A stretch of DNA of 64,000 nucleotides from Aneurinibacillus sp. REN35 (GCF_041379945.2 NZ_JBFTXJ020000010.1:62001-126000); one strand, 5' to 3'; positions 48,754 to 58,775 are shown, counted from the first letter of the stretch. Made by a program: numbers and translations. The notes: a model not told the origin generated them from the sequence alone.

Positions 48754-49149
48754 ATGGGTCCGTGTAATAATTCGCGTGGTACCGTCTTTTTTATTGTCCT
48801 GATCTATGTTCAGCTTATGTTGCTTGTTATTCTGCATACCATTGTATTTCTAAATCAACTGCGGCCAATTGCCTCTAATGATCGCGAACGTATGCGGCTC
48901 CATTATATCGTGGAGGCGGGCGTATATTTTATGATTGAAGATATGCTAAATGAGCCTGGCAACTATGAACCGCGTACATATCATGTGCAGGGCAGAGAGA
49001 TTCAAGTCATAATAGAGCCGCGTGGTACAAAAGAAGCCTGGATCGGCGCCGGAGTCGGGCGTGTACCACAGCGGGCAACACGGCTGTGGGTGATCGTTGA
49101 CCGGAAGACCGGGGAGATTATCAGATGGAGTGAGACGATGATTGAGTAG
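48754..49149 (+). CDS. comGG: ComGG-like minor pseudopilin
   Basis: A 131-residue protein with one N-terminal membrane helix (TVFFIVLIYVQLMLLVILHTIVFL) preceded by SRG and lacking the Glu5 of true pilins, as expected for ComGG. The rest is a small beta domain with a C-terminal WVIVDRKTGEIIRWSE. The ATG follows GGTGAGG at about 11 bases. Confidence 0.78.
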   Translation: MGPCNNSRGTVFFIVLIYVQLMLLVILHTIVFLNQLRPIASNDRERMRLHYIVEAGVYFMIEDMLNEPGNYEPRTYHVQGREIQVIIEPRGTKEAWIGAGVGRVPQRATRLWVIVDRKTGEIIRWSETMIE

Positions 49150-49229
49150 CGGGGGTGCCAAAATGATTGAAAAGGCCGGAGAGCGGACACGCTATAAATA
49201 ATAAAAGATAAATAAAGGAGGCGTGTCTG

Positions 49230-49394
49230 ATGTCCTCACAGGAGTATGTAAAGTTTTTAACACAGCGATTGGTGAAATACATGGAAACACCGAAAAGTCA
49301 GAGGGAGAAAAAACCGAAAGAAGCGTTCGCTTATCGATGGTTCGGTATGCTGCCGCTTGCGATTGGTATGCTTTTTCGCCGCAAAAAGAAATAA
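49230..49394 (+). CDS. yqzE: YqzE family protein
   Basis: A 54-residue protein. The start MSSQEYVKFLTQRLVKYMETP, the Lys-rich middle and FAYRWFGMLPLAIGMLF near the end match YqzE, which follows comG in Bacillus. Its function is unknown. The ATG follows AAAGGAGGCGTGTCTG. It is the last gene of the comG region. Confidence 0.88.
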   Translation: MSSQEYVKFLTQRLVKYMETPKSQREKKPKEAFAYRWFGMLPLAIGMLFRRKKK

Positions 49395-49399
49395 AGAAG

Positions 49400-49434
49400 G
49401 AGCCGAACCAGGGTTATAGTGGTTCGGCTCTTTT
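49400..49434. terminator. Terminator after yqzE, convergent with yqhG
   Basis: Arms GAGCCGAACC and GGTTCGGCTC, then TTTT. Confidence 0.85.
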
Positions 49435-49447
49435 GGTAATCGTCCAC

Positions 49448-50263
49448 TTATGGTGTATGCAGAAAGAACAGTCCGCCGTTGATAATGTCGACCTCGATGC
49501 GCGGTTCATACTGCCAGCGCAACTCTTCTGTCCGCTTTTCTTTCGGATTCATAACCGTTTCATTGGGCTTATCACCAGCATCGACAGCAGTATAGAATTG
49601 TTCAATCTGCAAGAGTTCGGAAGCGAGTCGCTTACGGGCTTCTTTCGCCCAGGCAGTATCTTCTTGCTGAATATATTTTTCTATATATTGCTCCAAATGA
49701 GTAACAGCCGAATCCGGGCTGAAGATGGGCCGCATTGTATAAGCATAATCTGGGAGAAGCGGCCGCATGGCACGAGATTCGAGTGAAGCAAAGAAATGCT
49801 CGTCAATCTGCCCGTGAATGAGATTGATGCCAAGTGAGAGGAGATAGTCTTTTTTACGATCGCAAATAAATGAGATTTTGTAATTAATACCAAGCCAGGG
49901 TGTAAGCGCCGCCTGTACGTCGGGAGCGGCTTGCGCATTTGCATGCTCATACAGCCGGATGTAACGTCCATGGCGGCGTGCCGAGGTGAAAAATTGCTGC
50001 AGACGCGGAGAGCCGAACATAATATCTTCCCCGTGTACACCATCGGGCAATGCGGCGCGGTCAAATACAAGTGTCATGCACATCGGCTGTGGTTCTAAGT
50101 TTAGTTTTTCTACATACGTCCAGTAGAATGGGCGATTCCCCAAATCTTTATCGACTTCTGTCGGCAGTTCCACTTTAAAGTAAGCAGGATGTACTTCTTC
50201 ATACCGTGCCTGATGTGCGGCAAAATAACGTTCAAGGAACGAACGAACCTGCATCTGATTCAT
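49448..50263 (-). CDS. yqhG: YqhG family protein
   Basis: A 271-residue soluble protein. The beginning VRSFLERYFAAHQARYEEVHP, the middle KISFICDRKKDYLLSLGINLIHG and the Glu/Arg-rich C-terminal helix segment match Bacillus YqhG, of unknown function. The ATG overlaps the yqhH stop by four bases (ATGA), so it is translated together with the helicase and probably works with it. Confidence 0.85.
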   Translation of the reverse strand: MNQMQVRSFLERYFAAHQARYEEVHPAYFKVELPTEVDKDLGNRPFYWTYVEKLNLEPQPMCMTLVFDRAALPDGVHGEDIMFGSPRLQQFFTSARRHGRYIRLYEHANAQAAPDVQAALTPWLGINYKISFICDRKKDYLLSLGINLIHGQIDEHFFASLESRAMRPLLPDYAYTMRPIFSPDSAVTHLEQYIEKYIQQEDTAWAKEARKRLASELLQIEQFYTAVDAGDKPNETVMNPKEKRTEELRWQYEPRIEVDIINGGLFFLHTP

Positions 50264-51978
50264 GGAAGTATGGCTCCTTCCAGCGATTCTTCGGCAGGTA
50301 TGATGGCTTCAGTATCCTGACGCACTGCCTGGATTACCTGACTTAAGTTGTCCATTTTAATGGCGAGTTCTCCTTCGCTTTTTGAGGATAAGAGAATATC
50401 GATGACATTTTTCTCAAGCGACTTGTTAAGATGCAGACGATCAATGATCGTATCCAATTCCCCAATCACCATCTCGAATAGATTGATCTTTTCATAGAGC
50501 AGATGCAAAATTTTTTCTTCGATGGTGCCGCGTGTTGCCAGATTATAGATATAGACGTCCCGAGTCTGACCGAGACGGTGCACACGACCGATTCGCTGCT
50601 CTACCCGCATCGGATTCCATGGCATATCATAGTTAATCAACCGATTGCAGAATTGCAGGTTGATTCCTTCTCCCCCGGCTTCGGTAGCGATCAGCGCCTG
50701 TGCGCGGTGCTCGAATAGCTGGCTCATCCAATCCTTTTTGCTGCGTTTAAAGCCGCCGCGAAACAAGACAGAGGTAACTCCGTGTTGCGCTAGCATACGC
50801 TGCAGATATTCTTGTGTCGCACGGTATTCGGTAAAAATAATCACTTTATCATCAGACTTTTTAATAATGTCGATAACTTTCTCTGCCTTCTGATGTGTTG
50901 TAACCTGCTTTAGCGTCTCGATCAGTGCAAGAATATGCTGCCGTACGGGCGAAGATTCCGCGGCGCGGTTATACATATTTACCAGCGTCATGAATGCGGC
51001 ATCCCTGCTGCTGCAAATCTCTCGCTGCAGCGTAATAAGGGCGAGCGGGTTTTTATATCCACCCTCTTCATCGTGATACTGCTCCTGGACAAAACGGGTG
51101 ATTTGTTCATATAATGTCTTCTCTTCAGATGACAGCTCCACAGGTACTGTAATGACATGTCGTGCAGTGAATTCGACTTTGCCGTCGGCGCGTCGGTTGC
51201 GCACCATTATTTTTTTTAATTCATTCTTTAATGTTTCATTGTTTTTTACTTGACGTCTGCCCTGTACATAGCTTTCCTGGAATTGTGCGGATTGACCTAA
51301 ATGCCCTGGCTTCAGCAATGTAATAAGGTTATACAGCTCATCGAGCTCGTTTTGAATAGGGGTAGCGGTGAGCAATAAACAGTACTTTTTCTTCAGCTCC
51401 TGAATGAATTGATAGTTTTTGGTCTGTTTATTTTTGAGCTTATGCGCCTCATCAACAATAACGAGATCATACGGTTGAGCAAGGACGATATCACGATGCG
51501 GAGGACGTTTGGCTGTATCAATAGAGGCTACGACCACATCATATTGTGTCCACATATATTCTTTTCGCTGTGCTATTGCCGGAATAGAAAATTTGCTTGT
51601 CAACTCCCGCACCCATTGTACAACAAGAGAGGCAGGCACAAGGATCAATACCTTTTTGACAAGGCCGCGTACCATATATTCTTTAAGAATCAGTCCAGCT
51701 TCAATTGTCTTACCAAGACCTACTTCATCAGCGAGCAGTGCGCGTCCGTGCATTTCGCAAATGACTGTTTGGGCGGTCTCGATTTGATGAGGAAGCGGGG
51801 TAAGGTGAGGTAGGTGTCTAAGACACTGTAATTCATTGAAATCACCTACCGCGCAGGCACCTTCAGCTTCCCAGGCCAATCGATATAACTCGCGATGGTG
51901 CCACGGTCCATCTTCCTGCACTCTTGTTTTAAAGCCTTCAAGCCAATCCCTTTGAAATGTAATGGGGATGTCCATCAT
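50260..51978 (-). CDS. yqhH: YqhH, SNF2/Rad54-type helicase-like ATPase
   Basis: A 572-residue SF2 ATPase. Motif I is LLADEVGLGKTIEAG, motif II is VIVDEAHKLKN, motif III is LLLTATPIQNE, and the C-terminal lobe has GGEGINLQFCNRLINYD and WNPMRVEQRIGRVHRLGQ (motifs V and VI). It likely remodels protein-DNA or nucleic-acid complexes. The bacterial role is unknown. The ATG follows AAGGTGGCTTTGGC. It is first in the yqhH-yqhG operon, which in Bacillus also adjoins gcvT. Confidence 0.92.
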   Translation of the reverse strand: MMDIPITFQRDWLEGFKTRVQEDGPWHHRELYRLAWEAEGACAVGDFNELQCLRHLPHLTPLPHQIETAQTVICEMHGRALLADEVGLGKTIEAGLILKEYMVRGLVKKVLILVPASLVVQWVRELTSKFSIPAIAQRKEYMWTQYDVVVASIDTAKRPPHRDIVLAQPYDLVIVDEAHKLKNKQTKNYQFIQELKKKYCLLLTATPIQNELDELYNLITLLKPGHLGQSAQFQESYVQGRRQVKNNETLKNELKKIMVRNRRADGKVEFTARHVITVPVELSSEEKTLYEQITRFVQEQYHDEEGGYKNPLALITLQREICSSRDAAFMTLVNMYNRAAESSPVRQHILALIETLKQVTTHQKAEKVIDIIKKSDDKVIIFTEYRATQEYLQRMLAQHGVTSVLFRGGFKRSKKDWMSQLFEHRAQALIATEAGGEGINLQFCNRLINYDMPWNPMRVEQRIGRVHRLGQTRDVYIYNLATRGTIEEKILHLLYEKINLFEMVIGELDTIIDRLHLNKSLEKNVIDILLSSKSEGELAIKMDNLSQVIQAVRQDTEAIIPAEESLEGAILP

Positions 51979-52281
51979 GCCAAAGCCACCTTCTTTCTTT
52001 TCCGTTCCTAGCCGTTAGGCCAGCATGCGAACATGGTCTATATCGATAGAATGCCCAGAAAAAAAAGAATCTATGTAAAAAATTATCTTTTGTGTTTCAA
52101 GTAGAAGTAGAGTGGGAAAGTATATCGTAAGCTTCAAACATAAAAATGGGATTGAAAGAATAATGCAGCGATGAAGCGTTATCAGCCTCAACCCGCGTTT
52201 GGAGCTTGCATAAGGTGTGTGAATACACGCCAATACCGAAGATACGATGAGACATTCACTATGCGTATATATGGCCATCAG

Positions 52282-52351
52282 GAGCCGAATGTCTCGATTG
52301 TGTGTTCGGTTCTACGAAAAGTGCGGACCGCGTGTGCGGTGCGCACTTTTT
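52282..52351 (+). other. Two strong hairpins without a gene, possible small RNA 3' end
   Basis: The gap 51979-52394 holds no convincing gene. Hairpin one pairs GAGCCGAA (52282-52289) with TTCGGTTC (52305-52312). Hairpin two (52317-52351) pairs AAAAGTGCG with CGCACTTTT around an inner ACCGC/GCGGT and ends in T5 on the plus strand, a terminator form. No plus-strand gene lies upstream, so a short non-coding transcript is possible. Confidence 0.35.
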
Positions 52352-52368
52352 GCATGGCTGTACATAAA

Positions 52369-52396
52369 AAAAGAAGGAGGATTCCTCCCTCTTTTC
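52369..52396 (-). terminator. Terminator of the K+ channel-like gene
   Basis: GAGGGAGG / CCTCCTTC stem on the minus strand followed by seven T. Confidence 0.7.
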
Positions 52397-52757
52397 AAGA
52401 GGTATGTGTGGGCGGCTTTGAGCTGGGGAATGCGGCATACCGGATAACCAGCGCAGCCGGCAGGACATAGCCGATCATCGCTTCAAGCATAGCGACCCCC
52501 CTGGCGGCACCGAATGGACTTAAATCTCCGTATCCGACTGAAAGTAGGGTCACCGCGCTGAAGTAAAATGAACGTGTAATCCGGTCATACCACTGGCTTT
52601 GATGCGCAGGAGAAGCATAATGATCGAGAATAAATCCAAGACCCATCCATTCAAGCACACAGTATAGGAGCCCGAACGAAAGTACAAGATTCATATACAG
52701 TAAAAAAAGGATCAAAAAATTATGCCATGTTCTCCATTCGATCATGTTTTGTTTCAT
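52395..52757 (-). CDS. Small two-helix potassium channel-like protein
   Basis: A 120-residue Ion_trans_2-type protein: first helix (FLILFLLYMNLVLSFGLLYC), a pore helix and selectivity filter (TLLSVGYGDLSP, i.e. the VGYGD signature), second helix (VAMLEAMIGYVLPAALVI). There is no regulatory RCK domain. The ATG at 52757 has only a weak GGATGTGAG site. An in-frame start at 52808 would add 17 residues. It probably forms a tetramer. Confidence 0.8.
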   Translation of the reverse strand: MKQNMIEWRTWHNFLILFLLYMNLVLSFGLLYCVLEWMGLGFILDHYASPAHQSQWYDRITRSFYFSAVTLLSVGYGDLSPFGAARGVAMLEAMIGYVLPAALVIRYAAFPSSKPPTHTS

Positions 52758-52876
52758 TGTCTCACATCCGGAACATACGTATTTAGAGTACATTGCTAAC
52801 TTGTACATATGTATGCCGGAAGGGAGGGGAATTATGAAATGTACTGTATATCTAATTGAGTAGCAGAAGAACTCGA

Positions 52877-53278
52877 TTATAGGCGCGACTTGTAGAATTG
52901 TCCGTTCGCATCTCGACCATCTTCTGCGGATTTCTCTATGTCTTCGCCTGCGCTGTTTAGTTTTTTACGCAGATTTGCTGCACATGAACTGCAGTATTCT
53001 CCTAGCGTAATGAGAGTGTTGCAGCTTTTGCACGGATATTGTAGATTCGGATAGCGTGTGAGGTCAAAATACTTTTCGCGAATCAAATATTCGATATAGC
53101 GAAGCGAGATATCAAGGTCCTGCGAAATCTGAGCAAGGGGAGCATTCCGTCTTTCCTTTGGTTTCAAATAGTCGCGAATACGTTTAACGGTGTCTAGCTC
53201 CTTGCGTGCACAGTCTGGACAGACCGATTTAGAGACTTTCATAAAGACCTTGCCGCACACAGAACAATTCGATAGCAT
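52877..53278 (-). CDS. YvyF-like flagellar-region zinc-binding protein
   Basis: A 133-residue protein with two Cys4-type sites: CSVCGKVF with CPDC at the N-terminus, and YPCKSCNTLITLGEYCSSC near the C-terminus. Between them is a helix-turn-helix-like segment (LAQISQDLDISLRYIEYLIREKYF). This matches the YvyF family, whose gene normally lies with comF and flgM. Here no flagellar or comF gene adjoins, so it may be a second copy. The ATG follows AAGGGAGTACAAGAAC. Confidence 0.8.
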   Translation of the reverse strand: MLSNCSVCGKVFMKVSKSVCPDCARKELDTVKRIRDYLKPKERRNAPLAQISQDLDISLRYIEYLIREKYFDLTRYPNLQYPCKSCNTLITLGEYCSSCAANLRKKLNSAGEDIEKSAEDGRDANGQFYKSRL

Positions 53279-53517
53279 GTTCTTGTACTCCCTTCTAAAC
53301 TGAGGTGAAAATTTTATATCTTCTTTTATAATAAGAGGTTATCTGGAAATTTTCTTGTGTTCTTCTCTTTTTTATACGAAAATGATTCCTTTGAACCATA
53401 TAAAAAGGCGTACTTTTCTTTAGGTATTGAATCATAAAACAAGAGATGAAATAATGAAAAAGACGGATATAAAGGTACGGTTGTTTGTAGCCGGGCCGTA
53501 AGGAGGGCATATATAGC

Positions 53518-53700
53518 ATGGAAAAAAAGCCGCTGCTTGGTCAGATTGACGAACATGGGAATCTAGTGCTGCCGCCGGAGATTCAAGAGATTCTCGGGTA
53601 TGGAACCATTGAGATCGCTGTGGAAGATGATTGTATTGTACTGACCAAGGTCGATCCGATATATACATGTGTATGGGAACCAAAACAAAATAGAAAATAA
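53518..53700 (+). CDS. Small AbrB-like protein
   Basis: A 60-residue protein whose core GQIDEHGNLVLPPEIQEILGYG and IEIAVEDDCIVLTKVDP follows the SpoVT/AbrB swapped-hairpin pattern (G-x-hydrophobic-D-x-x-G-N-LP). It could be a DNA-binding dimer or an antitoxin-like protein, but no toxin gene adjoins. The ATG follows AAGGAGGGCATATATAGC. Confidence 0.7.
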   Translation: MEKKPLLGQIDEHGNLVLPPEIQEILGYGTIEIAVEDDCIVLTKVDPIYTCVWEPKQNRK

Positions 53701-53707
53701 AAGAAGC

Positions 53708-53742
53708 AGCGGAGTGGGCAGAGATGTTTGCTCCGTTTTTTA
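53708..53742 (+). terminator. Terminator of the AbrB-like gene
   Basis: CGGAGTGGGCA pairs with TGTTTGCTCCG (wobbles), then six T. Confidence 0.75.
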
Positions 53743-53886
53743 TGTAGGAAAGCTGATTTTTGTTAATAATGTTCGGTTTTTTGTTTATATTTGATTGAAA
53801 TGTGATTTTTATTCGTGTTATATTCGTAAAAGACAAACAATATTATGTTTTGATTAATTTTCGTTAATAAAAAAGTGATGAATGCA

Positions 53887-53914
53887 TTGCAATTTTTCTG
53901 ATTCATGGTACGAT
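53887..53914 (+). promoter_or_regulatory. Sigma-A promoter of the gcv operon
   Basis: TTGCAA (53887-53892), 16 bases, TACGAT (53909-53914). It is about 55 bases upstream of the first glycine aptamer. Confidence 0.55.
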
Positions 53915-53969
53915 AGAAGCGAATGATATGTTTGACTTTTAACAATAATATAATATCGTGCGGATGAAA

Positions 53970-54160
53970 GCAGAGGGAGAGAACGTGCGAAGCACGTCGC
54001 CGAAGGAGCAAGAATACCTTTCAATCTCTCAGGCAAAAGTACTTCTGTGGGACGCAACTCTGGAGAGAGCTCGCATGACGAGCCACCAAAGGGGAAACCG
54101 GAATAGGACGCTGCCGTTGCGCAGCTTGGTCTGGGTAGCTCTCAGGTACAAAGGACAGAG
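53970..54160 (+). ncRNA. Tandem glycine riboswitch
   Basis: Two aptamers in series. Aptamer one has GGGAGAG, GCCGAAGGAGCAAG, CTCTCAGGCAAAAGTAC and GGACGCAACTCTGGAGAG. Aptamer two has AGCCACCAAAGGGGAAACC and GTAGCTCTCAGGTACAAAGGACAGAG. The 3' end of the second aptamer (GGACAGAG) is also the 5' arm of the terminator, so glycine binding should prevent termination and turn the operon on. Confidence 0.96.
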
Positions 54161-54193
54161 ATAGGGAAGACGCCCTATCCCTGTCCTTTTTTT
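54151..54193 (+). terminator. Glycine-riboswitch expression-platform terminator
   Basis: GGACAGAGATAGGG pairs with CCCTATCCCTGTCC, then seven T. The 5' arm overlaps aptamer two. Confidence 0.92.
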
Positions 54194-54228
54194 GTGAAAA
54201 ATGAGAATGTTTACGGGAGGTTGGATGA

Positions 54229-55329
54229 ATGACTGTATTGCAACAAACGCCTTTGTATCCACTGTATGCAGAGTATGGAGCCAAAACGATTGATTTTGGC
54301 GGTTGGGATTTGCCTGTTCAGTTCTCAAGCATCCAAAAAGAACATGAGGCGGTGCGTACAAAGGCCGGTTTATTCGACGTTTCACACATGGGTGAAATAG
54401 AGGTAAAAGGGAAAGACGCGCTTGCTTTTATACAGAAAATAACGACAAACGATGCATCGAAGCTGACGATCGGTCAGGCACAGTATACGATTATGTGTTA
54501 TCCAGACGGCGGCACGATTGATGATCTGTTGGTTTATAAATGTGGGGATAATGAATATCTGCTCGTTGTTAATGCTTCTAATATCGATAAAGACTATGAA
54601 TGGATGAAGAAGCATGCGGAAGGCGAGATGACTCTACGCAATATATCGGATGAAATAGCTCTGCTGGCTTTGCAGGGGCCGCTTGCTGAAACGGTGGCAC
54701 AGAAGCTGACGGACACGGATGTATCTGCGATTCGCTTCTTTCATTTCGAACAGAATGTGAATTTCTCAGGCGTGGCTGGACTGGTCTCGCGCACGGGCTA
54801 CACTGGTGAAGATGGATTTGAAATTTATATAAAAGCGGAAGATGCACCTGTGCTATGGAAAAAAATCCTTGAAGCCGGTGGGGAGGATGTGCTGCCGTGT
54901 GGATTGGGTGCGCGTGATACGCTTCGCTTTGAAGCGCGTCTGCCGCTGTATGGCCAGGAATTAAGTAAGGATATCAGTCCGCTTGAGGCTGGATTGGGAT
55001 TTGCGGTGAAGGTTGATAAGCCGGTACCGTTCATCGGGCAGGAGGCACTCAAAGCACAGAAGGAAAATGGCATCCCGCGCAAGCTGGTCGGCCTAGAAAT
55101 GATCGAACGCGGCATTCCGCGCACGCATTATGCCGTATATGCAGGCGATGAGCAAGTAGGTGAGGTGACAACAGGTACACAGTCGCCGACGCTTAAGAAA
55201 AGCGTGGGTCTTGCTCTTGTGAAGCGTGAGCATAGTGAGCCGGGTACAGAACTGGACGTAGAAATCAGAGGGAAGCGTGTCAAGGCAAAAGTTGTACCGA
55301 CGCCTTTTTATAAGCGCCCGAAAGCATAA
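54229..55329 (+). CDS. gcvT: Glycine cleavage system T protein (aminomethyltransferase)
   Basis: A 366-residue enzyme that releases ammonia from the aminomethyl-lipoyl H protein and passes the one-carbon unit to tetrahydrofolate. Hallmarks: [48 protein letters not shown] and [20 protein letters not shown]. The ATG follows GGGAGGTTGGATGA. It is first in the riboswitch-controlled gcvT-gcvH-gcvPA-gcvPB operon. Confidence 0.97.
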   Translation: MTVLQQTPLYPLYAEYGAKTIDFGGWDLPVQFSSIQKEHEAVRTKAGLFDVSHMGEIEVKGKDALAFIQKITTNDASKLTIGQAQYTIMCYPDGGTIDDLLVYKCGDNEYLLVVNASNIDKDYEWMKKHAEGEMTLRNISDEIALLALQGPLAETVAQKLTDTDVSAIRFFHFEQNVNFSGVAGLVSRTGYTGEDGFEIYIKAEDAPVLWKKILEAGGEDVLPCGLGARDTLRFEARLPLYGQELSKDISPLEAGLGFAVKVDKPVPFIGQEALKAQKENGIPRKLVGLEMIERGIPRTHYAVYAGDEQVGEVTTGTQSPTLKKSVGLALVKREHSEPGTELDVEIRGKRVKAKVVPTPFYKRPKA

Positions 55330-55370
55330 ACAATGACACAGTAAGGAACGAAATTGGGGGAGAAGACAAG

Positions 55371-55763
55371 ATGAGTCAATTGCAGATGGAGTATAGATAC
55401 AGCAAGGAACATGAATGGGTGGAAGTGCTTGACGGTGGGCGTGTACGTGTCGGCATTACGCACTTTGCTCAAAATCAGCTCGGGGATATCGTATTTATTG
55501 AACTGCCGGAGGAAGGCGCTGTCGTAAAGGTAGATGAAAGCATGGGTACTGTTGAATCCGTGAAAGCTGTGTCCGATATTTACTCACCGGTAAGTGGGGA
55601 AGTGGTGGAGGTAAACCAGGCGCTCGAAGATGCACCGGAGACAATTAACGGGGATGCATATGATGCTGGCTGGATGGTTGTTATTGCCCTCTCTGATCCC
55701 GCAGAGCTGGATGCATTGATGACAGCCGAGCAGTATGAAGCATACAGCAAGGAGGAGGAATAA
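55371..55763 (+). CDS. gcvH: Glycine cleavage system H protein
   Basis: A 130-residue lipoyl carrier that shuttles the aminomethyl group between P and T proteins. The lipoylated residue is Lys65 in GTVESVKAVSDI, in a beta-hairpin. The ATG follows GGGGAGAAGACAAG. In Bacillus subtilis gcvH lies elsewhere; here it is inside the operon, 41 bases after gcvT and three before gcvPA. Confidence 0.97.
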   Translation: MSQLQMEYRYSKEHEWVEVLDGGRVRVGITHFAQNQLGDIVFIELPEEGAVVKVDESMGTVESVKAVSDIYSPVSGEVVEVNQALEDAPETINGDAYDAGWMVVIALSDPAELDALMTAEQYEAYSKEEE

Positions 55764-55766
55764 AGC

Positions 55767-57125
55767 GTGACCGTAAAATATCGTTATCTTCCAATGACTG
55801 AGGCGGATCGCCAGGAGATGCTGGCCGATCTCGGTATCACCAACATTGCAGAGCTGTTCGCAGATATTCCAGAGTCGATTCGTTTTAAGGGGGAGCTTGA
55901 GATTCCTGAAGCAATCCCGGAAACAGAGCTGACCAAACATATGGGGCGAATGGCGGGAAAAAACGTCAACGCGCTTGATTATGCCTGCTTCTTAGGTGCA
56001 GGCACGTATGATCACTACATTCCAAGCGTGGTAAATCATGTCATCTCCCGCTCTGAATTTTATACCGCTTATACACCGTATCAGCCAGAGATCAGTCAGG
56101 GTGAGCTGCAGGCGATTTTTGAGTTTCAGACGATGATCTGCGAATTAACCGGAATGGATGTCGCCAACTCGTCTATGTATGACGGAGCTACCGCATTAGC
56201 GGAGGCTGCGGCAATGACAGCAGCAAAGACGAAGCGCAAAAAAGTTGTGGTATCACGCGGTGTGCACCCAGAAGCGCGCTCGATTCTGCAAACCTATGCC
56301 AAGGGACAGGGCTTAGAGATTGTCGAGATTGGCTGCAAAAACGGAATCACAGATATGGAGGCTCTTGCGGCCGCAGTGGATGAGACAACGGCTTCTGTTC
56401 TTGTCCAATATCCGAACTTCTTTGGTGCGGTCGAGCCGCTCAACGAAATTGAGAAGATCGCACACCAGCATAAGGGTCTGCTCGTCGTGAGTGCAAATCC
56501 GCTTTCTTTAGGCATTCTTACACCGCCGGGCGCATTCGGTGCTGATGTTGTTGTAGGAGACGCACAGCCGTTTGGGATTCCGATGGCTTTTGGCGGCCCG
56601 CACTGCGGCTATTTTGCAGTGAAAAAAGAACTGATGCGTCAGATTCCAGGGCGCATTGTGGGGCAGACGAAGGATGAAGAAGGGCGTCGGGGCTTTGTGC
56701 TAACGCTTCAGGCGCGTGAGCAGCATATCCGACGTGAAAAAGCGACATCCAACATCTGCTCCAACCAGGCGTTAAATGCATTGGCCGCAGCGGTGGCGAT
56801 GACATCGCTCGGTAAGCAAGGTGTGCAGGAAATGGCGCTGCTCAACGTACAGAAGACGCAGTATGCGAAGCAGCAAATCGCCAAACTTAACGGCTACGAA
56901 GTGACATATGATACCCCGGTATTTAATGAATTTGTGATTAAGGCGTCACGGCCAATAGGTGACATTAATCGAGCGCTTCTCCAGAATGGAATTATCGGCG
57001 GCTTTGATCTTGGACGTGATTATCCCGAGCTTGCAGGGCATATGCTGCTGGCTGTGACAGAGCTGCGTACAAAAGAAGAGATCGACCGATTAGTGAAAGG
57101 ATTGGAGGGAGCGCACCATGCTTAA
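55767..57125 (+). CDS. gcvPA: Glycine dehydrogenase (decarboxylating) subunit 1
   Basis: A 452-residue alpha subunit of the split P protein, which decarboxylates glycine with the beta subunit. Family hallmarks: [18 protein letters not shown] near residue 75, [32 protein letters not shown] and [13 protein letters not shown]. The start is GTG after AAGGAGGAGGAATAAAGC. Its end overlaps gcvPB by eight bases. Confidence 0.97.
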   Translation: MTVKYRYLPMTEADRQEMLADLGITNIAELFADIPESIRFKGELEIPEAIPETELTKHMGRMAGKNVNALDYACFLGAGTYDHYIPSVVNHVISRSEFYTAYTPYQPEISQGELQAIFEFQTMICELTGMDVANSSMYDGATALAEAAAMTAAKTKRKKVVVSRGVHPEARSILQTYAKGQGLEIVEIGCKNGITDMEALAAAVDETTASVLVQYPNFFGAVEPLNEIEKIAHQHKGLLVVSANPLSLGILTPPGAFGADVVVGDAQPFGIPMAFGGPHCGYFAVKKELMRQIPGRIVGQTKDEEGRRGFVLTLQAREQHIRREKATSNICSNQALNALAAAVAMTSLGKQGVQEMALLNVQKTQYAKQQIAKLNGYEVTYDTPVFNEFVIKASRPIGDINRALLQNGIIGGFDLGRDYPELAGHMLLAVTELRTKEEIDRLVKGLEGAHHA

Positions 57126-58614
57126 CACGATGCCGAAGGTTCAGGAACAGAACAAAGAAAAAGAGCTCATTTTCGAAATGAGCAAACCGGGTCGCGTAGG
57201 CTACTCGCTTCCGCACTGTGATGTGCCGGAAGTGGACGTTACGGCGGTAATTCCGAGTGAGTATTTACGTCAAACACCGGCAGAGCTGCCGGAGGTTTCC
57301 GAACTTCAACTTATGCGTCATTATACGGAGCTGTCCAAGCGCAATCACGGAGTTGATTCCGGCTTCTATCCGCTTGGTTCATGTACGATGAAATACAATC
57401 CGAAGATTAACGAAGATGTGGCACGTTATCCTGGATTTGCACGCATTCACCCGTACCAGCCAGAAGAGACGGTGCAGGGTGCACTGCAGCTAATGTATGA
57501 ACTGCAGGAAGACTTGGCAGCCATTACCGGTATGGACGCGGTCACACTGCAATCCGCCGCCGGTGCTCAGGGCGAGTGGACCGGGCTGATGATGATTCGT
57601 GCATATCACGAAAGCCGCGGGGAGCAACGCACGAAAGTGATCGTACCGGACTCCGCCCATGGGACGAATCCGGCTTCTGCAAGTGTGGCAGGATTTGAGA
57701 CCGTAACGGTAGCATCGGATGAGAATGGGTTTGTTGATGTAAAGGCGCTTCGACAGGTGGTTGGAGCAGACACGGCAGCGCTTATGCTGACCAATCCGAA
57801 TACGCTTGGTTTGTTCGAGAAGAGCATTGTAGAAATCGCACAGATCGTTCATGAAGCTGGCGGGCTGCTGTATTATGATGGAGCCAATGCCAATGCGATT
57901 CTTGGCAAAGCGCGTCCGGGTGATATGGGCTTTGATGTTGTACACTTAAATTTGCATAAGACCTTTACAACACCGCACGGCGGCGGTGGCCCGGGCTCCG
58001 GTCCGGTAGGAGTGAAGAAAGATTTAGTACCGTTTTTGCCGAAGCCGATGGTTGTAAAAGAAGGAGACGTTTATCGTCTTGATTTTGACCGTCCGCAGTC
58101 GATTGGCCGCGTGAAAGCATACTACGGGAACTTTGGGATCAATGTACGTGCCTATACGTATATCCGTACGATGGGGCCGGAGGGATTGCGCCTCGTCTCC
58201 GAATATGCGGTATTAAACGCCAATTACATGATGCGCAAGCTGGCTGAACATTATGATCTGCCGTTTGATACGGTATGTAAGCATGAATTTGTTCTATCAG
58301 GGAAGCGGCAGAAGAAACAGGGCGTTCGTACGTTAGACATTGCTAAGCGTTTACTTGACTTTGGTTATCATCCGCCGACGACGTATTTCCCGCTTATTGT
58401 AGAGGAATGTCTGATGATTGAGCCAACCGAAACAGAGTCGAAGGAGACACTTGATGAGTTCATCGACGTCATGATTCAAATTGCACAAGAGGCGGAACAG
58501 ACACCAGAACTGGTGCAGGAAGCGCCGCATCATACTGTAGTCAGCCGTCTGGATGAAGTATTAGCAGCTAGAAAACCGGTGCTGCGCTATACAAAACCAG
58601 AGGCAATGGAATAA
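57118..58614 (+). CDS. gcvPB: Glycine dehydrogenase (decarboxylating) subunit 2
   Basis: A 498-residue beta subunit carrying the pyridoxal phosphate. The Schiff-base Lys is about residue 281 in [18 protein letters not shown]. Other hallmarks are [17 protein letters not shown] and [16 protein letters not shown]. The ATG lies after GATTGGAGGGAGCGCACC. It is the last gene of the operon. Confidence 0.97.
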   Translation: MLNTMPKVQEQNKEKELIFEMSKPGRVGYSLPHCDVPEVDVTAVIPSEYLRQTPAELPEVSELQLMRHYTELSKRNHGVDSGFYPLGSCTMKYNPKINEDVARYPGFARIHPYQPEETVQGALQLMYELQEDLAAITGMDAVTLQSAAGAQGEWTGLMMIRAYHESRGEQRTKVIVPDSAHGTNPASASVAGFETVTVASDENGFVDVKALRQVVGADTAALMLTNPNTLGLFEKSIVEIAQIVHEAGGLLYYDGANANAILGKARPGDMGFDVVHLNLHKTFTTPHGGGGPGSGPVGVKKDLVPFLPKPMVVKEGDVYRLDFDRPQSIGRVKAYYGNFGINVRAYTYIRTMGPEGLRLVSEYAVLNANYMMRKLAEHYDLPFDTVCKHEFVLSGKRQKKQGVRTLDIAKRLLDFGYHPPTTYFPLIVEECLMIEPTETESKETLDEFIDVMIQIAQEAEQTPELVQEAPHHTVVSRLDEVLAARKPVLRYTKPEAME

Positions 58615-58625
58615 GAATAGATATA

Positions 58626-58660
58626 AGGGGAGAGCGGATGAGCCGCCTCTCCTTTTCTTT
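58626..58660 (+). terminator. Terminator of the gcv operon
   Basis: GGAGAG-CGG pairs with CCG-C-CTCTCC, followed by TTTTCTTTTTC. Confidence 0.75.
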
Positions 58661-58775
58661 TTCTTCCTTCAATCCCCAACATCTTTTGATCAGGTCATGC
58701 AGATACTATGCATAGCGCCGCCGCTATACAGAGGGTGGTTTATAATCTGGGATAGAAAGAAAGGGATGCTCAGAG

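Noticed and set aside
52171-52470. A 99-codon plus-strand frame in the yqhH-channel gap
   Set aside because: It has no ribosome site and runs through two strong hairpins into the antisense of the channel gene.
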